Made by a program: the position numbers and the translations under genes
Part shown: piece after piece, positions 1 to 7,603 of the stretch
Layout of the letters: each line of letters starts with the position of its first letter
How positions within the stretch are numbered: position 1 is the stretch's first letter
Assembly (NCBI GenBank): GCA_021769135.1
Contig: JAETTM010000006.1
Span: 1 to 64,000 of the forward strand
Direction: 5' to 3'
DNA: 64,000 nt
From: Lachnospiraceae bacterium
Lineage (GTDB): Bacteria > Bacillota > Clostridia > Lachnospirales > Lachnospiraceae
The notes under the pieces: model-generated
The model's input: only the letters and a program-made list of their open reading frames with translations
Database searches by the model: none
What the model was told of the DNA's origin: nothing

Positions 1-307
1 GCTTCTTGTACCTCTGCACTCTTGCATAAATCCCCTCCCGGTCTATGACGGAGTGTGTGCGCTTAAACTGCGGCTTTTTACAGAGCATATCCAAGTCCAT
101 ATACACGTTGTTGATTATGGTCTTTTCCGCATACTGCCGGAAAGACTTGAGCCTTAACAGCCATGCAAGCGCTTCATCCAGCTTTTCCTCTGATGTGATC
201 GCCTGGAAAGGCTTGGTGCCAAACTCCAGCCTGTCAAACATGAGCGGGCAGCTCCCCCTTTTCACCTCACGCTCCATCGCCCTCTTTACATCCCGTAACG
301 ATTCCAT
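1..307 (-). CDS. Unidentified mobile-element protein, partial
   Basis: An open frame begins at ATG 307 behind a good AGGAG site and runs off the left edge, so only the first 102 residues are visible. The peptide starts MESLRDVKRAMERE and is rich in charged residues, with no membrane segment or motif that I recognise. It follows the plasmid-like replication genes in the same direction but lies beyond a terminator-like hairpin at 357-391, so it may have its own promoter. Its position suggests an accessory or mobilisation gene of the integrated element. That is an inference from context only. Confidence 0.6.
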   Translation of the reverse strand, partial: MESLRDVKRAMEREVKRGSCPLMFDRLEFGTKPFQAITSEEKLDEALAWLLRLKSFRQYAEKTIINNVYMDLDMLCKKPQFKRTHSVIDREGIYARVQRYKK

Positions 308-349
308 GTTTATCTCCTTTCCGCTCCCGGATACATTGACCGGAAGCAA

Positions 350-392
350 TAAAAAAGGGCGGCTACAAATCTGCTGATCCATAACCGCCCTT
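350..392 (-). terminator. Intrinsic terminator
   Basis: Read on the minus strand, AAGGGCGGT pairs with GCCGCCCTT around a loop of about 17 bases and is followed by TTTTTTATTG. This is a good intrinsic terminator between the 122-residue gene upstream and the partial gene downstream. Confidence 0.75.
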
Positions 393-453
393 ACGCTGTT
401 TCCGTATTTAGTTTTTTTAACACAGGGGTCTTCCACCCCCGTACCCCTGGAAA

Positions 454-499
454 CCTTGCCCAAAGTGTGATTGAAAAGATAATCACACTTCAGGCAAGG
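454..499. repeat. Long interrupted palindrome
   Basis: CCTTGCC and AAGTGTGATT on the left pair with AATCACACTT and GGCAAGG on the right around the 8-base loop GAAAAGAT. It lies just downstream of the 122-residue gene. No T-run follows on either strand, so it is either a weak terminator or a protein-binding or processing site of the mobile element. Confidence 0.6.
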
Positions 500-528
500 C
501 TAAAAAGTGCCACCCTCTGCGTTCTGGC

Positions 529-897
529 TTATCCGGTTTCTATTCCCGCCAGTTCTGCATAATGCTGTTTCCTGCCCCTGAGCTCATTCTGCTTTGCTTC
601 CGGCAGACACTTGAAAATATCATCATAGTCAACATCATCTATCTTCATTTCCTTTGCCAGCATGATAAGCTGCGTATGCAGCCATTCCTCCCACAGATCA
701 TCAAACAATTTTATGCTGTCCGTAAAAGTAAAATCATTCTCGAATCCTATCGGCGGTGTGTAATATTGCAGCTTTACAAAGCCATACCTGCCAGCATCGA
801 CTACCACAACGTCCACATCTTCAAGCTCTACAAAAACATCTGCCACCCTCCGGCATTTCTTCTGTTCTTCCTCCGTAATATATGCTTTCTTCTCCAT
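529..897 (-). CDS. Hypothetical acidic mobile-element protein
   Basis: A 122-residue protein starting at ATG 897 (MEKKAYITEEEQKKC). I chose this start because GGAGGG lies just upstream; an earlier in-frame ATG at 933 has no comparable site. It is acidic, has no membrane segment, and contains a conserved-looking stretch, VDAGRYGFVKLQYY, typical of small soluble accessory proteins of integrative elements. It lies downstream of the RepA_N gene in the same direction, 83 bases away, so the two are probably co-transcribed. I do not recognise a function. Confidence 0.7.
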   Translation of the reverse strand: MEKKAYITEEEQKKCRRVADVFVELEDVDVVVVDAGRYGFVKLQYYTPPIGFENDFTFTDSIKLFDDLWEEWLHTQLIMLAKEMKIDDVDYDDIFKCLPEAKQNELRGRKQHYAELAGIETG

Positions 898-980
898 GCG
901 CCCTCCATTTCCTGCCATAACAGTATCATACACGTCATCTTAAAATTTTTCCACCTCTGGACATTGTGTCCAGAAGTCTG

Positions 981-2072
981 TTAAGTAATCCCTTTTTCTG
1001 CCCATCCGCCGCCATACATATCATGCTGTACCTCCTGCTGGTAGTAATGGCTCATGGTTGAGGGGGCATTGTAAAGCGCCGTGATCAGATATGCCCTGAT
1101 ATTAGTGATCTTTGTGACAGTTTCCCGCATACAGTCCATAACATATCCCACATGGCTGCTGTTCAGCTTCAAAAAGCGGGATTTTACAAGCTCATAAGGG
1201 TACTCCTCCCCATTGATGCGGACTGCCTTGCGTTTTACACAGACCACATCGCAGATAGTTTCATAGATTTCCTCATACATCTCCCTGTCTCCATGCCTGT
1301 CATATTTCATGTGGTGTTCGTATTCCAGATTATCACGGATCAGTGCCATATATGCGTTTGTTTCATCTATCTCATCAATCCTATCGTCTTTTCCCTGCGT
1401 TCCTGCGCTGTCCATACTTCCCGCAGACTGATTGATAGGATTGGTATAACTTATATCAGTATAATTCTGGTTGTTATAGTTAGTATTGTTATAATTAGGG
1501 GCAAATTCTTTTACTTCTTGAAGTCCGGTTTCTTTACTTCCGGAAGTAAAATTATTTTCCCTCTTGAAGTCAGGTTCCCTTACCTGCTGAAGTTCAGTTT
1601 CTTTACTTCCAGAAGTAAAATTATTTTCCCTCTTGAAGTAAAGATTTTTTACTTCTGCGGAAACATCAGTGTCTGCCGGCTTTTCTTCACCCTCTTTTTC
1701 CGGCGTGGAAGTAAAATTTTTCACATAGATTATATCTGGTTTCCCAAGCCCCCTGCGCTTCTTCTCTATCAGCCCAATCCCATTATCTGTATCCAGTTCC
1801 CTGATGACCTTTATGCAGGTAGGCTTGGAGCATCCCAGATCTTCCATGATGTTCTCCACGGCATAGATAATATATGCCCTGTTTTCATCGTCCAGCCACC
1901 CGTTTTTCATAGACAGCGACATCCTGTCGAGCATCAGCCCATACAGGAGCTTGGCATCGCTGCTAAGCCCCTTGAAACGCTCGTCCTTAATCAGCAGGCG
2001 AGGAACACGGTAAAAAGAAAACTGGTCTGCCTGAATGCCATAATAATAATCAAATTTCAATGGCTCGCCCAT
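981..2072 (-). CDS. RepA_N-type replication initiator
   Basis: A 363-residue protein. Residues about 10-115 match the RepA_N winged-helix domain of Gram-positive plasmid initiators: FYRVPRLLIKDERFKGLS, then AKLLYGLMLDRMSLS, NGWLDDENRAYIIY and GLGKPDIIYVKNF. The start is ATG 2072, with GGAGG eight bases upstream; an upstream in-frame ATG at 2120 lies inside parB. The middle contains a duplicated peptide, FKRENNFTSGSKET, encoded by near-identical DNA. Family knowledge: several RepA_N plasmids carry their origin inside the rep gene, so these repeats are candidate iterons. The gene follows parA and parB in one operon and implies that the element replicates after excision. Confidence 0.9.
   Translation of the reverse strand: MGEPLKFDYYYGIQADQFSFYRVPRLLIKDERFKGLSSDAKLLYGLMLDRMSLSMKNGWLDDENRAYIIYAVENIMEDLGCSKPTCIKVIRELDTDNGIGLIEKKRRGLGKPDIIYVKNFTSTPEKEGEEKPADTDVSAEVKNLYFKRENNFTSGSKETELQQVREPDFKRENNFTSGSKETGLQEVKEFAPNYNNTNYNNQNYTDISYTNPINQSAGSMDSAGTQGKDDRIDEIDETNAYMALIRDNLEYEHHMKYDRHGDREMYEEIYETICDVVCVKRKAVRINGEEYPYELVKSRFLKLNSSHVGYVMDCMRETVTKITNIRAYLITALYNAPSTMSHYYQQEVQHDMYGGGWAEKGIT
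1505..1660. repeat. Direct repeats inside the initiator gene (possible origin)
   Basis: Two copies of a roughly 63-base unit, each with a CTTCCGGAAG- or CTTCCAGAAG-centred palindrome and AGTAAAATTATTTTCC, sit back to back. A third partial copy follows (CTTGAAGTAAAGATTTTTTA). The repeats lie in the linker of the RepA_N coding sequence, where related plasmids keep their origin. The origin role is inferred. Confidence 0.55.
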
Positions 2073-2085
2073 TTTACCGCCTCCT

Positions 2086-2961
2086 TCACTGTTTCCTCTG
2101 CCACTCCTCCAAAAGCTCAAGAATGATACCCTCTATATCGTCATTGGAATAATCCTCTGGAAAATACCTGCTGATCTTATCGCCTTTAATCGTCACTTTT
2201 CTTTCCTTCGGCTTTTCCTCTGTCAGTATCAGCCTGACCATTGGAAGCGTAAGCTCGCCGCTTTTGCCATATTCCTTCAGCTTTGCCGATTGGGAAGCGT
2301 TCACTCCCGCCCCTGTTTCCTTTAAGATAACAGCTACCCACTGCTGGGCTTCTTCGTCCAGGAAAGAAATGTCCACTCCCTGCGCTATCCCTATCTTTTT
2401 CCTATCCACCATGTCAAGCAGCTCATCCGAAAGCCTCGCAAGCCATACATACCTCTGTACCGTCTTTCCGCTCTCCCCGGCAGCTTCCCCCACTTCGTCA
2501 AGGGTGCTGCCGCCTTTGCTGCCCTGATGTTTCATCGCTTCGTACTTCATGGCATAAGCCCTTGCCTTTTCGCTCGGTAAAATATCCTCTCTCTGGATAT
2601 TGGAATCCACCATGATAATCGTGGCTTCATCGTCCGTATAATTCCTGACAATGACGGGCATCGTGTCCAGTCCTGCCCTTTCCGAACCCCGTTTCCTCCG
2701 GTGTCCGGCTATGATCTCATAGCCGCCCCCTTCCCTCGGTCTTGCAAGCCCCGGCACAAGCACACCGTATCTGCTGATACTCTCCGTGGTTTCCTCCATT
2801 TTTTCATCATCCAGGACACGGAAAGGGTGTCCTTTGAATGTATGTAAATCAGCCAGCTTCGCATGGATGATCTGCTCCCCTGCTGTATTTTCCGCACCGC
2901 CAAATAGATCGTCAAAGCTGCTCAGCCTGACTTTCGATGCGCTCCCCGTCTTACTGCCCAT
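2086..2961 (-). CDS. parB: ParB/Spo0J-family partition protein
   Basis: A 291-residue centromere-binding protein. The ParB N-terminal nuclease-like domain is visible as HPFRVLDDEKMEE, GVLVPGLARPR and IIAGHRRKRGSERAG. It is followed by a helix-turn-helix region (VGEAAGESGKTVQRYVWLARL). The start is taken as ATG 2961, which overlaps the parA stop and has GAGGAGG upstream. This is the usual translational coupling of parA and parB. The protein most likely binds parS-like sites on the excised element and stimulates ParA. It belongs to the mobile element and is not the chromosomal Spo0J, because it sits with a plasmid-type initiator. Confidence 0.9.
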   Translation of the reverse strand: MGSKTGSASKVRLSSFDDLFGGAENTAGEQIIHAKLADLHTFKGHPFRVLDDEKMEETTESISRYGVLVPGLARPREGGGYEIIAGHRRKRGSERAGLDTMPVIVRNYTDDEATIIMVDSNIQREDILPSEKARAYAMKYEAMKHQGSKGGSTLDEVGEAAGESGKTVQRYVWLARLSDELLDMVDRKKIGIAQGVDISFLDEEAQQWVAVILKETGAGVNASQSAKLKEYGKSGELTLPMVRLILTEEKPKERKVTIKGDKISRYFPEDYSNDDIEGIILELLEEWQRKQ

Positions 2962-3736
2962 TGCCAAGCACCTCCTCTGTCAAAGACTGGTATGCGCCCG
3001 CAACCCTGCCTTTCGGGTCATGCTGGTAGATGCTGACGCCTTCCGCAGAAGTTTCTGCAGCCCTTACCGACATCGGTATGCTGTTCTCAAATATCCGTAC
3101 CCTGCTCCCATACGTTTCAATAAGCAGCGCTGTAATATCCCTCGCATAATTGGTTCGGTTATCTACCATCGTCAGCAGAATACCCTCAATCTCCAGTTTG
3201 GGATTGATCTGCCGTTTTACCTTGCCTATGGTCTTAATAAGCTGTTCCAGACCTTTCACGGGCAGGTATGCGGCCTGCACGGGTATCAGAATGCTGTCCG
3301 CACATGCAAAGGCATTTATGGTAATCATTCCAAGTGAGGGCATACAGTCAATCAAAATGTAATCGTACTTATCCTTTATCATCTCCACATAAGAGCGCAT
3401 CATAATTTCCCTGCTCATCACATTTACAAGAGAAACCTCCAGACCGGACAGCTCAATGTTCCCCGGCATCAGGTCAATCCCTTCTTCATGCTTTAAGATA
3501 CCGTAATCTGGTTCCATTTCTTCATCGTTGATAACCTTTTCCATGACACTTGCAAGGGTGACTTCCAGCTTGTCAGGCTCCGTAAAGCCAAGGCTTGCAG
3601 TCAAACTTCCCTGTGCATCCGCATCAATAAGTAAAACTCTTTTTCCCTGTTTTGCCAGCCCGATCCCCAGGTTGCTCGTTGTGGTGGTCTTGCCGACACC
3701 GCCTTTCTGGTTTGCGATTGCTATAATTTTACACAT
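2951..3736 (-). CDS. parA: ParA/Soj-family partition ATPase
   Basis: A 261-residue cytoplasmic ATPase of the ParA/Soj type. The deviant Walker A motif is KGGVGKTTTT at residues 11-20, Walker A' is VLLIDADAQG and Walker B is YILIDCMPSLG. The length is normal and no DNA-binding N-terminal extension is present, so it is the small (Soj-like) form. It is the first partition gene, overlaps parB by a few bases, and precedes the RepA_N initiator. Together these form a plasmid-maintenance module inside an integrated element. Confidence 0.95.
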   Translation of the reverse strand: MCKIIAIANQKGGVGKTTTTSNLGIGLAKQGKRVLLIDADAQGSLTASLGFTEPDKLEVTLASVMEKVINDEEMEPDYGILKHEEGIDLMPGNIELSGLEVSLVNVMSREIMMRSYVEMIKDKYDYILIDCMPSLGMITINAFACADSILIPVQAAYLPVKGLEQLIKTIGKVKRQINPKLEIEGILLTMVDNRTNYARDITALLIETYGSRVRIFENSIPMSVRAAETSAEGVSIYQHDPKGRVAGAYQSLTEEVLGNGQ

Positions 3737-3753
3737 GGTCTTATTCCTCCGTA

Positions 3754-3918
3754 TCAGTCAGATTTTTCTTTAATGTTGGCCTTCTGCACTTCCACATAAG
3801 CCCGGTAATACCTGTTTGTACCTTTATTCCGGTACAGCTCCGAAACTTCCGTCACAGTCACTTTGGGCTGTCTTTTCAGAATCTTCTCGAACCACTTAAT
3901 ATCATTCTTCGTTCCCAT
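3754..3918 (-). CDS. Small hypothetical protein of the mobile element
   Basis: A 54-residue basic protein beginning MGTKNDIKWFEKIL. The start at 3918 overlaps the end of the preceding gene (stop at 3902), suggesting translational coupling. The visible sequence, KVTVTEVSELYRNKGTNRYYRAYVEV, looks like a short regulatory or DNA-binding peptide, but I cannot assign a family. It sits 17 bases upstream of parA in the same operon. Confidence 0.55.
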   Translation of the reverse strand: MGTKNDIKWFEKILKRQPKVTVTEVSELYRNKGTNRYYRAYVEVQKANIKEKSD

Positions 3919-4420
3919 CAGTCGAATTTTCAGCACGTTTCCTCTCCATTTCTGCAAGGATATCTTCCATGGACTTCTGCTTTTTGCAGTATTCCGGATA
4001 ACGGAGCTTAATGCCCTGCCAAAAGTACATTGCATAGCCGCAGCAGAAAATATCGCTTACCGAATACTCCCTGCACTCTTTGATCTGCTCATCCTTGCGC
4101 TTATAATCGTCAACACTCGGCGTTCCGTCTGTGTAAAGGTTAAAGGCAAGCCTTACCACCCGGACACTGCCGCTTGTCTGCCAGCCTTGATGCAGGCACT
4201 CCGGCTTGATAAATCCGGACTTCATATCGTAGATCTGGCTGAAATGATACCTTGTATCCTCTGAAATACCGAGAATGTAGATCAAAGCCTTGTGATAGCA
4301 GTCCTGATACCTTGCCTGTTCCAATTTCTCATAATAAAACTTCTCATGTTCCTCGTTTGCAAAAACCATGTGTGTGTTGTTGGTGCTTCGCACCTCTGCC
4401 CTTAACGCTGTGTTGTTCAT
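3902..4420 (-). CDS. Conserved hypothetical protein, first gene of the element operon
   Basis: A 172-residue soluble protein starting at ATG 4420 behind GGAGG. It contains FANEEHEKFYYEKL, YILGISEDTRYHF and KPECLHQGWQTSGS, and resembles a small family (possibly DUF6075) often seen beside replication genes of Firmicute conjugative elements. I am not sure of the family name. It is the first gene of the leftward operon that continues through parA, parB and the initiator, and it may regulate or assist these. No enzymatic motif is evident. Confidence 0.65.
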   Translation of the reverse strand: MNNTALRAEVRSTNNTHMVFANEEHEKFYYEKLEQARYQDCYHKALIYILGISEDTRYHFSQIYDMKSGFIKPECLHQGWQTSGSVRVVRLAFNLYTDGTPSVDDYKRKDEQIKECREYSVSDIFCCGYAMYFWQGIKLRYPEYCKKQKSMEDILAEMERKRAENSTDGNEE

Positions 4421-4450
4421 ACCTGAACCTCCTTCATTAAAGATATTGAA

Positions 4451-4491
4451 AAATAAAAAAAGGGAACAAACCCCAAATAGGGTCTATTCCC
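4451..4491 (-). terminator. Intrinsic terminator just upstream of the element operon
   Basis: On the minus strand GGGAA and TTCCC close a stem that also pairs internal CCC with GGG, followed by TTTTTTTATTTTT. It ends about 40 bases before the start at 4420, so it would stop transcripts entering from the ppdK side or attenuate the element operon. Confidence 0.8.
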
Positions 4492-4501
4492 AAACATTGA
4501 A

Positions 4502-4528
4502 CAAGGGAAAGCATCTCGCTTTCCCTTG
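4502..4528. repeat. Perfect hairpin near the element boundary
   Basis: CAAGGGAAAGC pairs with GCTTTCCCTTG around the 5-base loop ATCTC. It lacks a T-run, and it lies between the ppdK-proximal segment and the intrinsic terminator of the element operon. Confidence 0.6.
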
Positions 4529-4534
4529 CAGAAC

Positions 4535-4670
4535 TTATATATAGACTTTTACCACAATATCCTTAAATCTGTTAGCCTTCGTGTACTCCGGACGTTCAGC
4601 CATAAATGCCCTCACATCCTCTCTTGACACCGTTAAGGTACAGAAGTAAATATATGGTTGTCTAATTCCT
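4535..4670 (-). other. Junction segment between mobile element and ppdK
   Basis: An open frame crosses the ppdK stop and continues to 4535, encoding a tail that includes SREDVRAFMAERPEYTKANR. Its upstream part is merely the ppdK end in another frame. The tail could be a short element gene starting at an internal ATG (MAERPEYTKANRF, about 22 residues) or a remnant cut by integration. I could not identify the exact attachment site. The element most plausibly ends somewhere in this segment. Confidence 0.3.
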
Positions 4671-7289
4671 CTAGTTGTTAATAGCCGCCTGTGCCGCCGC
4701 CAACCTGGCAATCGGCACCCTGAACGGTGAGCAGGACACATAGTTCAATCCAACCTTATGGCAGAATTCAACGGATGAAGGATCTCCGCCATGCTCCCCG
4801 CAGATTCCCAGTTTCAAGTCCGGCCTTGTAGCCCTTCCTTTTTCTGCCGCCATCTTCACGAGCTGCCCTACGCCGTTCTGGTCCAGTTTGGCAAACGGGT
4901 CGGACTCATAAATTTTGCTCTTATAGTAGGATGCCAGGAACTTGCCCGCATCGTCACGTGAGAATCCAAAGGTCATCTGTGTCAGGTCATTGGTTCCGAA
5001 GGAGAAGAATTCCGCTTCTTCCGCTATTTCATCCGCTAACAGGGCGGCTCTCGGAATCTCAATCATCGTACCTACATGATAAACGATATCAGAATTCTTT
5101 TCTTTCTTCACTTCTTCCGCCACTGCTACCACTACTTCCTTCACATATTTCAGCTCTTTCTTATCGCCTACCAAAGGAATCATGATTTCAGGCTCTATAT
5201 TATAACCTTTTTCTTCTTTTACTTCAATAGCTGCTTCCATCACCGCCCTTGTCTGCATTCTTGCAATTTCAGGGTAAGTAACGGAGAGACGGCATCCCCT
5301 GTGGCCCATCATAGGGTTGAATTCATGCAGGGAATCGCATGTGCTCTTCACTTCCTCTACCGTAAGGTTCATATCCCTTGCCAAATCTTCAATATCTTTC
5401 TCTTCCGTAGGAACGAACTCATGAAGCGGGGGATCCAGGAAACGAATCGTTACCGGCCTTCCTTCCATTACTTCGTACAGTTCCTTGAAATCGCCCTTCT
5501 GGAAAGGAATCAGTTCTTCCAGAGCCTCTTCCCTTGCCTCTACCGTGGACGAAAGAATCATCTTACGGATTTTCGGGATTCTATCCGGCTCAAAGAACAT
5601 ATGCTCCGTACGGCAAAGTCCAATGCCCTCTGCCCCCAGCTTCACGGCGTTTGCCGCATCTGTTGGCGTATCCGCATTCGTACGCACTTTCAAAGTACGG
5701 AATTTATCCGCCCACGCCATGATTCTCTTGAAGTTGCCGGTGATTCCAGCTTCTACTGTCTTGATATCCCCTTTATAAATCTTGCCGGTGGAGCCATCCA
5801 GAGAAATATAATCCCCTTCCTTGAAACGGTATCCGCCCAGTTCGAACACTTTCGCTTGTTCATCGATAATAATATCGCCGCACCCGGATACGCAGCATGT
5901 TCCCATTCCGCGCGCAACAACCGCAGCATGGCTCGTCATACCGCCCCTGACTGTCAGGACGCCTTCCGCAGCATGCATACCTTCAATGTCTTCCGGCGAA
6001 GTCTCAAGGCGCACCAGAATAACCCTTTCCTCCCTTTCATGTGCCAGCACGGCATCTTCTGCATTGAAATAAACTCTTCCTGCCGCTGCCCCCGGGGATG
6101 CCGGAAGGGCCTGTCCGATAACTTCGCCCCTTTTAAGCGCATCCACATCGAAATTCGGATGGAGAAGCTGGTCCAAAGACTTCGCTTCAATCCTGCATAC
6201 CGCTTCTTCCGGGGTAATCATTCCTTCATCCACCAAATCGCAGGCAATCTGGATAGCCGCACCCGCTGTGCGCTTGCCGCTCCGCGTCTGCAGGAAGAAC
6301 AGTTTTCCGTCTTCAATGGTAAATTCCATATCCTGCATATCCCTGTAATGGGATTCCAGTTTATGGGCAATTTCTATAAATTGGGCATAGCATTCCGGCA
6401 AATCCTCCTGCAGTTTCGTAATCGGCTGAGGGGTGCGGATGCCTGCTACCACATCTTCACCCTGTGCATTGATTAAATATTCCCCGTAAATGCCCTTCGC
6501 CCCTGTGGACGGGTTTCTTGTAAATGCAACCCCCGTTCCGGAAGTATTGCCCATATTTCCGAATACCATAGCCTGTACATTAACGGCGGTTCCCCAATCG
6601 CCCGGGATATCGTTCATCCTCCGGTATACGATAGCCCTGTCGTTATCCCATGAACGGAATACCGCTTTCACGGCTTCCATCAACTGAACCTTCGGCTCCT
6701 GCGGGAAATCCGTTCCCATTTTATCCTTATATATCTGTTTAAATTTCTGAATTACTTCCTTCAAATCATCCGCTGTCAGTTCTGTATCAAAGTTCACTCC
6801 CTTGCTGTCCTTGATCTCGTCCAGAATCCTTTCAAAATAAGACTTTGGAATCTCCATTACCACATCGGAGAACATCTGGATAAATCTCCGGTAAGAATCA
6901 TAGGCAAACCTGGGATTTCCTGTTTTCCTTGCAAACCCCTCTACTGCCACATCTGTAAGGCCAAGGTTCAAAATCGTATCCATCATTCCCGGCATGGATG
7001 CCCTTGCACCCGAACGCACCGATACTAACAATGGATTTTCCGTATCCCCGAATTTCTTCCCCTGTTTTTTCTCCAATCCTTCCAATGCTTCAAAAATCTG
7101 CTTTTCGATTTCCTCGGAAATTTTCTTGCCCTGATTATAATAGTCCGTACATGCTTCCGTTGTTACCGTAAATCCCTGCGGTATCGGCAAACCCAGCCTT
7201 GTCATTTCCGCCAGATTTGCGCCTTTCCCCCCTAAAAGGTTTTTCATGTCTGCACTGCCTTCTTCAAATAAGTACACCCATTTTGCCAT
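4671..7289 (-). CDS. ppdK: Pyruvate, phosphate dikinase
   Basis: An 872-residue enzyme interconverting pyruvate, ATP and Pi with PEP, AMP and PPi in the cytoplasm. The length equals that of clostridial PPDK. The N-terminal ATP-grasp part starts MAKWVYLFEEGSADMKN. The phosphohistidine loop GGMTSHAAVVARG lies near residue 455, and the C-terminal PEP/pyruvate barrel has GICGEHGGDP with the catalytic cysteine near 830. The start is ATG 7289, behind GGAGAGGG; an upstream in-frame ATG at 7379 falls in the duplicated leader. In anaerobes this enzyme often works in the glycolytic direction with PPi. Its 3' end borders the mobile element. Confidence 0.97.
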   Translation of the reverse strand: MAKWVYLFEEGSADMKNLLGGKGANLAEMTRLGLPIPQGFTVTTEACTDYYNQGKKISEEIEKQIFEALEGLEKKQGKKFGDTENPLLVSVRSGARASMPGMMDTILNLGLTDVAVEGFARKTGNPRFAYDSYRRFIQMFSDVVMEIPKSYFERILDEIKDSKGVNFDTELTADDLKEVIQKFKQIYKDKMGTDFPQEPKVQLMEAVKAVFRSWDNDRAIVYRRMNDIPGDWGTAVNVQAMVFGNMGNTSGTGVAFTRNPSTGAKGIYGEYLINAQGEDVVAGIRTPQPITKLQEDLPECYAQFIEIAHKLESHYRDMQDMEFTIEDGKLFFLQTRSGKRTAGAAIQIACDLVDEGMITPEEAVCRIEAKSLDQLLHPNFDVDALKRGEVIGQALPASPGAAAGRVYFNAEDAVLAHEREERVILVRLETSPEDIEGMHAAEGVLTVRGGMTSHAAVVARGMGTCCVSGCGDIIIDEQAKVFELGGYRFKEGDYISLDGSTGKIYKGDIKTVEAGITGNFKRIMAWADKFRTLKVRTNADTPTDAANAVKLGAEGIGLCRTEHMFFEPDRIPKIRKMILSSTVEAREEALEELIPFQKGDFKELYEVMEGRPVTIRFLDPPLHEFVPTEEKDIEDLARDMNLTVEEVKSTCDSLHEFNPMMGHRGCRLSVTYPEIARMQTRAVMEAAIEVKEEKGYNIEPEIMIPLVGDKKELKYVKEVVVAVAEEVKKEKNSDIVYHVGTMIEIPRAALLADEIAEEAEFFSFGTNDLTQMTFGFSRDDAGKFLASYYKSKIYESDPFAKLDQNGVGQLVKMAAEKGRATRPDLKLGICGEHGGDPSSVEFCHKVGLNYVSCSPFRVPIARLAAAQAAINN

Positions 7290-7349
7290 GTTCTGCCCTC
7301 TCCTTACATAATTTTTTTCAACAGCGTTTCCCCTGTTCAGACTGAAATC

Positions 7350-7468
7350 CACCAACCTCTCGGTTGATGAACCACACACTTCAGTGCGCTTCCTTATTAT
7401 AACTTGTCACCAACCGTCAGGTTGATGACCTGCGCGCACTTCAGTGCGCTTCCTTATTATACCATATT
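7350..7468 (-). promoter_or_regulatory. Tandemly duplicated ppdK leader/promoter segment
   Basis: Two copies of a 58-60 base unit stand in tandem before ppdK. Read on the minus strand, each has TATAATAAGGAAGCGCACTGAAG followed by a small CAACC-loop-GGTTG hairpin. The upstream copy has an extended -10 (TGGTATAAT), so transcription probably starts there and the second copy lies in the leader. The copies differ at hairpin-loop bases but keep the stems. Confidence 0.6.
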
Positions 7469-7603
7469 ATTGTCAATTTGTACTACTAAATAAAAATTTT
7501 TTCCATTTTTTTGTTGATTTTCTGTAACAGTAAAGCCGAAGCAGGCTGAGCTGTTGTGATTTACTTCAACAATGAATATATCCAAACCCCATGCAAACCT
7601 CCC

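Noticed and set aside
1505-1660. CRISPR-like repeats
   Set aside because: Only two to three contiguous units without unique spacers, and inside a coding sequence; no cas genes anywhere in the window.
1152-2126. A 324-codon plus-strand frame opposite the RepA_N gene
   Set aside because: The RepA_N domain match on the minus strand is clear, and the plus frame's repeated peptides merely mirror the DNA repeats.
5076-6476. A 466-codon open frame on the plus strand opposite ppdK
   Set aside because: It is the antisense of the well-matched PPDK sequence, lacks a ribosome site and shows no domain; a by-product of codon bias.
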